Shown here: one piece after another, positions 1-9,523 of the stretch
Position numbering within the stretch: the stretch's first letter is position 1
Layout: each line of letters begins with the position of its first letter
Assembly (NCBI GenBank): GCA_027604005.1
Contig: JADGJT010000528.1
Coordinates: 1-13,092, forward strand
Reading direction: 5' to 3'
Length of the DNA: 13,092 nucleotides
DNA from: Dinochytrium kinnereticum
Taxonomy: Eukaryota > Chytridiomycota > Chytridiomycetes > Chytridiales > Chytridiaceae
Notes under the pieces: model-generated
Databases searched by the model: none
Told to the model about the DNA's origin: nothing
Seen by the model: the letters and a program-made list of their open reading frames with translations, nothing else
Made by a program: the position numbers and the translations under genes

Positions 1-3000
1 GTAGTAGAACTTGATATTGTCAGAGACGATGCCACTCAGAAGGTGATTTAGCAGGCTAAAGGTGTCCTCATCCAGTATGATATACTTATCAAAGACCTGA
101 AAAAGAAATTATGAGCATCATAAAGATATAGCCGTGATCATTCACACCTTCTTCAGTGATTTGGTCACCGAGCTCTTTTGCGCCTGAACGAAGCTTCGGA
201 TCATAACGGCAATCGCCTTTTCTACGTCATCTTGCCTCACATAGTCTCGAAGATGCATTCGGGCGAACGCCTCCGACATTCGAATCATAGATTCTAGATA
301 TCGCACAGTAATAGGGATACCGCCGTTGTCCTAACGAGAAGGAATTACTTTCAACCTCAAACACTATTGTAAAAAGAAGGAAAAACTCACAAGTGACTCG
401 CGTCGAAGATCAGAATACAGCGTAATGATTTTGTCCTTGTCCACATCCGCCAGCTTCGGGTGAACCTTATCCCTTGCGTAAACAATATACTTTCGAAGAA
501 GATCTTGAGGTATAATCTTTTCAGAATAAGGTATTAGAAACTGACTCATTCCTCAAAGAGGGAATCTCACATCATCATCGAGCTTTGGAGCTCCTTCGCT
601 TAAATCGCCCTCAAAGCTAGGGTGACTTCGAATATGGGACCCAACAACGAATCGCGCCAGTAACTCATCTTCTACGGGGTCCGGAATATCGCGAACCACG
701 CACATGATGTCAAAACGGGAAAGAATAGGATCCGTCAATTCCACATTAACGGAGAGGGGAACTTGGGGATCATAGCGACCGCGGATAGGGTTAGCTGCAG
801 CAATAACTGCACACCTGGCTTGCAAGGTTGTGACAATGCCAGCTTTTGAAATGGAAATGGATTGTTGCTCCATAGCTTCATGAATACTCGTTCTAATAAA
901 TGTGTCAGAGTCGCATCTGGCCAGAGAAATATTTACCTATCCTTATCATTCATCTTATCGAATTCGTCAATCAAACACACCCCCTTATCAGCCATCACCA
1001 ATGCTCCACCTTCGAGGGTCCATTCCCTTGTCATAGGGTCCTTATGAACAGATGCGGTCAAACCGACGGCAGACGCACCCTGACCCGTAGTGTACACAGC
1101 TCGGTGCGATGTTTTTTCAACGTATTTCAAGAACTGCGATTTTGCTGTTCCCGGATCACCTAATAGAAGAACATTGATGTCTCCTCTTAGCCTATGCTTG
1201 CCCTGAGGGTTTTTCGGGACACCGCCAAACATAGCAAGAGCCAACGCGGTTTTAATATCGTCATGACCATAAATGGACGGTGCAATACTCTTGATAATCT
1301 GAAACATAATGAGAAAAGTCACTCCATTACATACGATGATCTTACCCGTTGTCTTATTCTATCATCGCGAGCAAGCGCCCTAATTGACTTGAAATCGTCT
1401 TCTGTGAGACTAAAGGAGGCAAACATGTCTTCTTTTTTGCTGACGTGATTTGCCTCAATAATGGTTGCAAAGACAGGGAAGCCATGCTTCACATTTAGAT
1501 GTGAATCGAAGATATTACGGTAGATCCCAGTAACTTCCTAATCCAGAGGCAGAAATTAGAATGAAGATTATCAAAAAAATCCTTACGATCTCCTCCCCAG
1601 GCCTGACGCTGTCAACCAGATCCCACAATAATACCACATCTTTGTGTCGAGGCAGACGACCCGCATTAACAGAGCCAGGCGTTTCTTGCAATGTTATTTT
1701 TTGGTAGTTGCGATAGATAGTCTTTAATTACAGTTAGAGGAAAAGAAGTAGTTGTAAAAAAGGTTACCTCTTCTGAGTTAACGTTAAATGGACCCTTTGA
1801 TTGACACTCAGGGCAGTTTTTCACCCTAATTTCGGCAACAGAATCTTGAAAGAAGGGACCCAGGACTGCACCACACTTCAAGCAATCCAGCTTAACATAC
1901 TTCAACTGTGGGAATACTAGTGATCGTCTTGTGACAACGCCAGAAACACGAACCAGGGTATTAAGATCCGACTGCCTATAACATATTGTAAGCCTTTATC
2001 CAGACCATAGCTTTCACCTCAAATTTCGGATGGAGTCACTTATTGGGAGGTCCGTTATTCTGACATGAATTTCCGCCTTAATTCGATCATACTCTTCAAA
2101 CCCAGAAAGAACGACCTCAAATGCAACAACATCAAAGATTTTTAACATTTCTGTCGGGCAGTTCGTTAGCAAGATGGCAAGATTTGCGCTGGCAGATTGG
2201 AGGTGCTCAAAGCTGACATCAAGGCTCTCTCTGTTGGCTATATTCGATAGAGAAGTATCATAATAGGGAAGCATTAAGTATAAAATAAAGATTGAAATGC
2301 AACGTTCTCACCTTCACACATCGTTCGGATTCGTTCACCGTACACAGAGTCTCCCTTTTCGTTCACAAATGATGTCAAGAAATGGGTAAACTCTCGCCGA
2401 ATAGCTTGACGGGGGCCCTCCATACTGACATAATCCGCAACACTTCCCTTAATCTCCGCCAAGGCTTCAGCAGTCAGACCAATGTCCTTTAAATAACATA
2501 AGCTCACGCGTCAAATCGATATTCTTACTGCATCAGGATCGTCCAAATCCAGTTCAATATTTGCTTCATTTCTTCTTCTCCGACGAATACGAACAGGCCC
2601 ATCCATGTCCTCGTCGTCTGGGAAGAAATCTTAATAGAAGGCATGTCGAAATGAGCTCACCATCATCCAAGTACGCCGGAGGAAGTCGACCTTCACGTCT
2701 AGCAGCCTCTCGGTCTCGGCGCCTCATACGAGCTTCAGCGAGAGCACGTGCCTCGGGGTCCAAAACATCGTAGTCTTCGTCATCGACGTCTTCGGCTTCG
2801 TAGACATCTTGTTCGGGACGCTCTTGGTAATCCCTAAAGTCGAGACAGTGAATGCAAGTTCGAAGCAATTGACCAATTACCTTTCTATGTTATCACCAAA
2901 GAGGTCGACTCCGTTATCATCTTCATCAGGAATGTCTTCGTCAGGAAGGTCCTCAACTTCATCTTCTTCGTTGGCTTCAATGCTTTCGAAAGGAGGGAGA

Positions 3001-3152
3001 CCTTCATCTTCTTCGTCGATGGGAGACCGCTGGCGAGGAGGGGAGGATGGGGGAACAATAGATCTCTGGCGCTTCCTTTCAGACTGTACATATCAATAGC
3101 CGATGGTATCGGTTAGGTCATGGGAGGAAGGAAGCCTTTTGGTGATTACCAT
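1..3152 (-). CDS. MCM2: DNA replication licensing factor MCM2, 3'-truncated by window edge
   Basis: Subunit of the hexameric MCM2-7 helicase, which unwinds DNA at nuclear replication forks. Exons (high to low): 3152-3150, 3083-2881, 2833-2661, 2617-2529, 2486-2312, 2237-2018, 1975-1768, 1721-1587, 1537-1346, 1298-937, 892-571, 516-391, 330-148, 96-1. All 13 junctions keep frame and give about 829 residues. The N-terminus is acidic, with PPSSPP (12-17) and RSP (20-22) resembling DDK/CDK target sites. It is followed by a histone-binding-type stretch with ERDY and VYE (68-81). The zinc finger has Cys 319, 322, 342 and 345. The AAA+ core has Walker A GDPGTAKS (513-520), Walker B LIDEFD (575-580) and arginine finger SRFD (645-648). 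The match to MCM2 rather than other MCMs rests on [15 protein letters not shown] and the acidic N-terminus. The start is an ATG immediately followed by a GTAATC donor. The last roughly 60 residues (winged-helix end) lie outside the window. Exon 4 has a competing acceptor 12 nt upstream. Confidence 0.96.
2618..2660 (-). other. MCM2 intron 3 with tandem acceptors 12 nt apart
   Basis: From the donor G|GTGAGC, two in-frame acceptors are possible. CTTCCCAG (exon starts at 2617) gives a 43-nt intron with a pyrimidine tract. ATTAAG (exon starts at 2629) gives a 31-nt intron and inserts four residues, D-F-F-P type, before the DDEDMDG stretch. I prefer the 43-nt form because its acceptor is stronger. 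Confidence 0.65.
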
Positions 3153-3310
3153 GCTTGGGGTCGTTGTCCGAACACTCAAACACTTGTTAAATGATATTTA
3201 ATAATGTCAAAGTAAATGCCAAATATAAACAACACAATTTGGTCAACAGCTCAAAAATGTTGAGGCGCGACGATATCGATGCCATTATTCAGAGAAAAAT
3301 AAACAGGTAT
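3153..3310 (-). promoter_or_regulatory. ATP16 3' flank / MCM2 5' flank (158 bp)
   Basis: This short AT-rich gap must hold the end of the ATP16 transcript and the promoter and 5' UTR of MCM2, both on the minus strand. A GC-rich TCGCGCC (minus strand; plus 3264-3270) lies about 110 bp upstream of the MCM2 start and is the only conspicuous GC element. No MluI cell-cycle box (ACGCGT) is present in the gap. A convincing TATA box was not found. Confidence 0.5.
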
Positions 3311-3315
3311 TTATT
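3310..3315 (-). terminator. AATAAA polyadenylation-type hexamer overlapping the ATP16 stop
   Basis: The minus strand reads CACAAATAAATACC, so AATAAA overlaps the TAA stop codon of ATP16. No other AATAAA is seen on this strand in the 158 bp before the MCM2 start, so this may be the working signal. Fungal genes often lack a strict hexamer, so the assignment is tentative. Confidence 0.4.
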
Positions 3316-4439
3316 TGTGGGTGGCGGCGTAAACAGCAGCTTCAAGAACCTCAAGCTCAATCTTGGCAGCAGCCTTATCGGCCTCCGAACCACCGCTGGC
3401 GTTCAGCTTGCGGTTGGCCTCGTCGACGCCCCTCCTGGCAGCCTGATCCACCATTTTAGTAAGGCAATATTATCAACAGGGCAAAAGCTAACAAAAATAT
3501 GAAAAATATACCTCAACGTCAATGTCCTCAACAGGGAAGGCCTCAACAGCGTTGATGTTAAGCGAAGAGTCGGTGTTGATGATGGCGAAACCACCGGAGA
3601 CTAAAAGCAATTAACGCATTAGAATAAGCTAACAGAGGAAAAGGAAAGAGCGGAATAGCGAGAAAACCCCCAAAACTCGAAATCAGGATCGCATATAATT
3701 CCGTCTAAAAATCCATACTTACCAAAAAACTTCTGGGTCTTGTCAGAACCGATAATCTCGATAACACCAGGGTTCAGCTGAGAAATGGTGGGAACGTGAT
3801 CCGCAAGAATACCCATGTCTCCCTCCGTCGAAGAAAGGTTGACCTGGATGGCCTCGTAGTTCCTCAAAATAGGCTATTCCACCCACAATAATTATCCAGA
3901 TTCAATTCCATATTAATTACGCAATTGTTCCGGTTGTTTGAGCAGCAGGTTTGACGGTTCGCGATAATGTCGGATGAGGGCAGAATGTTATCAACGGCCA
4001 ACCTTTTTCCAAGCAGAAATGCAAAGAGAAAAATATAAAGCCATAAAATACCTGATGGGGAACGGCAAAGTTGAGCAGAAGCTTTCCCGGGGCGGCTGTG
4101 GCGGCTTCGGCATAGGAACGTGTGAAGATAGCTATTGGAAGATATTTGTATTTTGTTGTCGAAGAGTTATTATGTGTTCAGAGGTTAGAAACGCAGCCAC
4201 GTATTCCGTAGGTTCATGGTGCAATGCCAGGTTCAATCCAGCCCCAAATCCACAGGAAGCCAGCCCTCCCTCCCTCAAAGATTGCAAGAAAGGCCCTCCA
4301 GCCAGCCAGGCGAGACGGAGCGGGATCCAGCCAGCCGAGACGTACCGGGGAGAAGCGCAGAGCGCACGGGGGTAACGGCCAGCCTCAGCGACGCAGGGGT
4401 GCGCATGGCGGCAGCGCGGCGGATCAATGAGAACGACAT
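3311..4439 (-). CDS. ATP16: Mitochondrial F1-ATP synthase subunit delta (bacterial epsilon homologue)
   Basis: Central-stalk subunit of mitochondrial F1, which with gamma links the rotor ring to the catalytic head. Exons: 4439-4346, 4131-4052, 3873-3723, 3600-3512, 3442-3311. They sum to 546 nt, giving 181 residues. Residues 1-38 form an Arg/Ala/Ser-rich, acid-free import sequence starting MSFSLIRRAAAMR, with likely cleavage near RSY-AEA (36-39). The mature part has the beta-sandwich signature: LLLNFAVPHQ (49-58), GDMGILADHVPT (77-88), QLNPGV (91-96), KFFVSGGFAI (106-115) and NAVEAFP (124-130). A C-terminal helical hairpin is rich in Ala, Glu and Lys. Length and motif order match fungal Atp16. 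Met12 is a second in-frame start with a better context (GCCGCCATGC). Introns are 214, 178, 122 and 69 nt, longer than in MCM2. The gene lies head to head with ATP2, and its stop is only 158 bp from the MCM2 start, on the same strand. The first exon was assigned by presequence character and splice phase. Confidence 0.93.
4132..4345 (-). other. ATP16 intron 1 (214 nt), between presequence exon and body
   Basis: The donor is G|GTACGT and the acceptor AATAG|CT. Joining them restores an Ala codon and links the import sequence to the conserved body. No ATG-initiated open frame runs into exon 2 without this splice, because an in-frame TGA lies upstream of exon 2. It is the longest intron in the window. 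Confidence 0.8.
4297..4342 (+). repeat. Imperfect direct repeat in ATP16 intron 1
   Basis: Two copies of TCCAGCCAGCC followed by GAGACG occur at 4297-4317 (with a 4-nt AGGC insertion) and 4326-4342. They lie immediately inside the ATP16 first intron, next to its donor at 4345. Each copy itself contains a CCAG/CCAG tandem. Confidence 0.7.
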
Positions 4440-4815
4440 TAGCGCAGGCGGTTGCGGCAGGATGAGGGAGGGAACGGAAAGGTTTCGCTTTTTTTCGCTG
4501 GCTGGCACGGATAAAGCACCTGTTGGAGGGACGTCTGTACAGACAAGAGCAGTGTGGGTGTCGCAAACGGGAAAAATCGCAGAGGCAGCGAGAAAAAAGA
4601 AAAAATCGAGAAACCTCACCTCGAACCCACCACCCTTCACACCCCCTCCACACGCGTTTGCTGTAGCTTGGTAAGTGTGTGCGAGCAACCAACCACCACC
4701 CGCTGCTGCGACGCTGGCAACCTTGACTACGGGCGGTAGGCAGGATGGGGTTGTGGGGTGCCGGGCGATGGCTGCGTTGCGGACACAGAACGGCAGTCAG
4801 ACGTTAGAGGATGTA

Positions 4816-4837
4816 GGGTTGGTTGGGTTGGGTTGGG
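4816..4837 (+). repeat. Telomere-like GGGTT tract with G-quadruplex potential
   Basis: The stretch consists of G-runs separated by TT: GGG-TT-GG-TT-GGG-TT-GGG-TT-GGG. It contains four runs of three G with short loops, meeting the usual G-quadruplex pattern. It sits on the ATP2 sense strand, about 220 bp before its ATG, inside the shared promoter. Confidence 0.7.
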
Positions 4838-4921
4838 CGGATCTAAGGGCCTGCGGTGTGTATATGGATAGGGGGAGTTCGCGACGACTGAATGGCTTCT
4901 TTGGTCAGCATAGTGCTGAGG

Positions 4922-4926
4922 ATTGG
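4922..4926 (-). promoter_or_regulatory. Inverted CCAAT box
   Basis: ATTGG on the plus strand (CCAAT on the minus) lies about 131 bp upstream of the ATP2 ATG. In fungi the HAP/NF-Y complex binds CCAAT at many respiratory genes, so position and neighbours fit. A five-base match is weak evidence on its own. Confidence 0.35.
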
Positions 4927-5056
4927 ATCTCCGGAGACACTGCTGGAAATGGGGAATGTCTCCTCGACGGAATACGACTCACTCGGAATGCTACCGATCT
5001 CTGCTCTATTTGCCTTTTCCCGTTCGGATGGATAACATTCTTCATAAATAGGATCG

Positions 5057-6892
<1,836 letters not shown>

Positions 6893-7158
6893 AAGTATCT
6901 GATCGTTTTCATCCGATGGGCATAATTATTTATCCCCAATTTTATCGGTGTTATGACTAGACTAAATCTTTTGCTTCATTGTCTTTTCTGCTTTGTTGGG
7001 AGCTTGTTGATACTCATCTCCCATAGTTTTCTTCGCCTCTTCGTCTTTTCTTATCTGAGGAGTTTAGTTTCCTTCCTGTTTTTTCTTCCTTTTATGAGAG
7101 GCTTTGGGGTGGTGGTTTCGGATGGTTTTTTTGATCATGCTTGAGACTATGTTCTGGG

Positions 7159-7168
7159 AATAAATAAA
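7159..7168 (+). terminator. Double AATAAA polyadenylation signal of ATP2
   Basis: AATAAATAAA holds two overlapping AATAAA hexamers, about 270 nt downstream of the ATP2 stop and followed by a T-rich stretch. It is the best polyadenylation candidate for ATP2. Confidence 0.65.
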
Positions 7169-7341
7169 GTTTTTATACCAGAGGTTATAATCATAGGTCA
7201 TCAGTACCGTACACTTTTAATTGATATTTTTATATTTCTAAACCGGCATATGCTTAAACAGAGTACTTCAGCACACCGCTTCAGCAGCATGGTGAAACAA
7301 CTACATTCCACCAAAAGTTCTTGGGTGCTTCAGACCAGCTT

Positions 7342-7347
7342 TTTATT
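7342..7347 (-). terminator. AATAAA polyadenylation signal of SKI8
   Basis: The minus strand reads AGAATAAAAAG about 100 nt downstream of the SKI8 stop codon, a suitable position for its polyadenylation signal. Confidence 0.6.
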
Positions 7348-7444
7348 CTACTATTTCAATCCATCACACCAGGTGGCACCAGCTTGATCTTTTTTGATAA
7401 CCCAAGACTCAGTGTATTAAGTCCAGATTAGGAAAACAACCCGC

Positions 7445-9144
7445 TTAGTTCCCGACCTGGTACACGACCATCGATTTATCATCGGAAACGGACGCTAGCC
7501 TTGTTCCCTCATCGTTGTAAGCCACACCCCAGACCTGATCTGTGTGCTCGTCAAATGTGTGGACGCATTGCCGCGAATTAGCGTCCCAGATCTTGACCTT
7601 TCTGTCACTTGATCTGTCAAGTGAATGGGAAAAAATCGACAAATTAGGACGTGCTAATTCCGATCGCTTAGAAAGAGAAAGGAAACAGACTTACCCTGAT
7701 GCAAAGTGGTTGGTATCAGGGCTGAATGCTACAGATAAGACCCAGGATTGATGGCCGGCTAAAGTTGCTAAACAGCTAGCGTGATGTCTTTTTAAAAGAA
7801 GGAGAAAGGCAACCCCCCCCAAAAAAAAAGTAGATATGGAAATATAGAGTAAGTTTATGCAAGATCTTGCCGCCTTAAAGATTGTTGATGCTACTCACAC
7901 GTCATACATATTGATACGCTTATCATCGGACGCGGTGATGAGGGTGGATGAGTCGGGTGAAAAGGCGAGTGATCGCACGGGTTGAGCGTGACCTTGTTCG
8001 AATTTCAGTACATGTTAGATTGTGTATGGCATGATGTCGAATGAAGAAAAGGGGGAGTGACTTATCACCTGGAAGTGAATGCAGTAATTTCTGGGTAGGA
8101 ACATCGAAAATATGAATTGAACCGTTTTCGGCACCGCTTGCAATATACATGCCGTTTGGGCTCTGAGAACAAAAAAAAAGAGGTTAGTACCCAAAAGAGA
8201 CTTGTCGAGTAAATCTCCCAAAAAAAACAACAACTATCGGGCCTGAGTAAAATACACACATATGCGACAGACATCACAAACTTTCCGCGAGTTTCCAGAG
8301 GTTTTTCTTTTTCTCCTGTCTCTAGCGTCCACACATTAATCAATCCGGCATGCGTTCCAGCAATGACTTGTCTGCCGTCCGGAGAAAATGCGGCAGTCCA
8401 AGCCTCAACTAACAAAAGTAACTGTCATTGATACACCCATACTAACAAAGCAGACAAGAAGAGAATAGAACTGGCATCAAACCTGGTCCAGCATCAATAG
8501 TTTTAACAAGATTATGACCTGCAAGATCCCATATGCGAATTTGGCTATCAAGCGAAGTTGAGATACCGACTAGAAATCGTCAAAGATAGAGATTAAATAA
8601 TATTTTTACATTGCCCAGACGGACTAGTATCCACAGATACCACACCAAGTTGGTGACCATCAAATGTGTGGGTTTGAGTCAGCGATTCACCGTGCCTTAA
8701 GTAAAGAGAATGAAATCAGTTGTTTAAAAGAGGCAGATATCAAACAAACCATAGTTTTACAGTTTCATCCACTGATCCCGTTAATATCTTATTTCCTCGC
8801 TTTGCCCACGCAACAGCCCATATGCCATCGTCATGCGCTAAAAATGAAAATTAAGGATATTATGATTATAATTAAAGAGGAATAATTTCAAGGTGGCAAT
8901 AAGTCCAGAAAAGGAGTATATTTATGCATTCATGTAGTCTTCTTACCATCTTTTATAACTTTAAGTGTTGTGAACTTAGGCCAGAATGAGGATTGGGATA
9001 TTGCATGATTCAAGCGGAAGATCATGTGTTTTAAAACCAGTTAATTCAAGCATGCGGTTAGGTAAAAGAAGTTCCGAAGACTGAGTGAAAGAGCAGCAAT
9101 GTTGTTGGCAACCGCGGCTGTAGCCCCCTACTCACATTGCCCAT
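7445..9144 (-). CDS. SKI8: WDR61/Ski8/Rec14-type seven-bladed WD40 protein
   Basis: WD40 adaptor. In known species this family is a subunit of the SKI complex (cytoplasmic 3'-5' mRNA decay) and of PAF1C (transcription elongation), and in some fungi it acts in meiotic recombination. Exons: 9144-9136, 8974-8947, 8837-8750, 8695-8610, 8569-8483, 8408-8260, 8162-8069, 7992-7899, 7775-7695, 7613-7445. They give 885 nt and 294 residues (human WDR61 is about 305). Blades end at VKLW (39-42), IRIWDL (81-86), INVW (123-126), IHIFDV (165-170), INMYDV (207-212), VKIWD (245-249) and MVVYQV (287-292). Diagnostic WDR61-like stretches are AHDDGIW, DAGPVEAW, ETRGKF and RQCVHTF..H.DQVWGV. The preferred start (9144, MGN) has a purine at -3, G at +4 and a GTGAGT donor after three codons. 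It gives the short N-terminus typical of the family. A start at 9025 (MIFRLN, weak context, no first intron) is also open. The gene converges with ATP2 and diverges from the 9524 gene. Confidence 0.93.
7813..7829 (+). repeat. Homopolymer pair C8-A9 in SKI8 intron 8
   Basis: Eight C followed by nine A lie within the 123-nt intron 7776-7898. Such a run is prone to replication slippage and sequencing error. It does not touch a coding exon. Confidence 0.8.
8163..8259 (-). other. SKI8 intron 6 with perfect TACTAAC branch site
   Basis: The donor is GTGTGT. A TACTAAC branch box (plus positions 8183-8189) precedes a T9 tract and the acceptor TTCTCAG. It is the clearest yeast-type branch site in the window. 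Other introns carry looser CTAAT/CTAAC forms. Confidence 0.85.
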
Positions 9145-9523
9145 GTCTCGAATTTCAGTTCCGTGTAACGTATTGAGTTGAGGTTGCCAAATCCTCTCAA
9201 ACCTCATTAGACAATAGATTTGGGCTTATGTATCTGGACAGTCAATGCTGCTGAATATTCATTGCTTTCCAATAGTTCTATACGATATTCCACATAAATA
9301 TCTCGTTTTGGCGCTTGTTAGATATACAAGCAAAGCAAGTCCATAAATGCATAATCAAGAACCACCCTGTTTATTGAATATTGAATTATTACTTGTCTAG
9401 CTTCCAAAATCTCACAAAGCATCGCATTCTATTCGATGGTGTGTCCGTTTTTCGTCATCATCTTCGAAGTTCAAACAAAAATTGTTTTGTTTTTCAAAGT
9501 TGTCAGGAGAGACTTGGACAAAC
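9145..9523. promoter_or_regulatory. Divergent promoter region between SKI8 and the 9524 gene
   Basis: A 379-bp AT-rich region lies between two divergent starts. A CCAAT at 9269-9273 (plus) is the only familiar element. The open reading upstream of 9524 has no in-frame ATG, supporting that start. Transcription starts cannot be placed by eye. If the alternative SKI8 start at 9025 is used, the region extends to 9026. Confidence 0.55.

Larger units (their letters stand above)
4440..5056. promoter_or_regulatory. Shared divergent promoter region of ATP16 and ATP2
   Basis: This 617-bp region separates the ATG codons of the two F1-ATPase subunit genes. The half near ATP16 is CpG-rich. It contains a purine run on the plus strand (4588-4611), which is a pyrimidine tract in the ATP16 sense. 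The half near ATP2 holds the G-rich tract at 4816-4837, an inverted CCAAT at 4922-4926, a 10-bp palindrome TCTCCGGAGA at 4928-4937 and CATAAATA just before the ATP2 start. Open frames across it have no family resemblance. Transcription starts and any 5' UTR introns cannot be placed by eye. Confidence 0.75.
6893..7444. other. Convergent 3' region between ATP2 and SKI8
   Basis: This 552-bp region contains no gene that I can support. T-rich sequence follows the ATP2 stop (6950-7140). The short open frame at 6953-7144 is a low-complexity T-rich reading with no family resemblance. Polyadenylation hexamers occur on both strands at 7159-7168 and 7342-7347, so the transcripts probably end about 170 bp apart. 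Confidence 0.7.

Noticed and set aside
2506..2511. ACGCGT (MluI cell-cycle box) within MCM2
   Set aside because: It lies in an internal intron about 640 bp downstream of the start, not in the promoter. A single 6-mer is expected by chance.
2566..2868. Open frame reading straight through MCM2 intron 3
   Set aside because: It leaves the conserved acidic/RRRRR frame and ends in a Lys run. Splicing restores the MCM2-like reading.
4652..4657. ACGCGT in the ATP16/ATP2 promoter
   Set aside because: MBF control of ATP synthase genes is not expected, and a lone 6-mer is weak evidence.
4132..4692. Long overlapping open frames on both strands (up to 186 codons) in the GC-rich ATP16 upstream region
   Set aside because: They have low-complexity, Pro/Arg/Ser-rich translations with no family resemblance. 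They are explained by few stop codons in GC-rich promoter and intron sequence. The ATP16 presequence is in one of them, but only from 4439 onward.
4971..4983. AATACGACTCACT, a 13-nt match to the core of the T7 phage RNA polymerase promoter
   Set aside because: The leading T and the TATAG initiation part are missing, and the flanks look like ordinary promoter sequence rather than vector. It is most likely coincidence.
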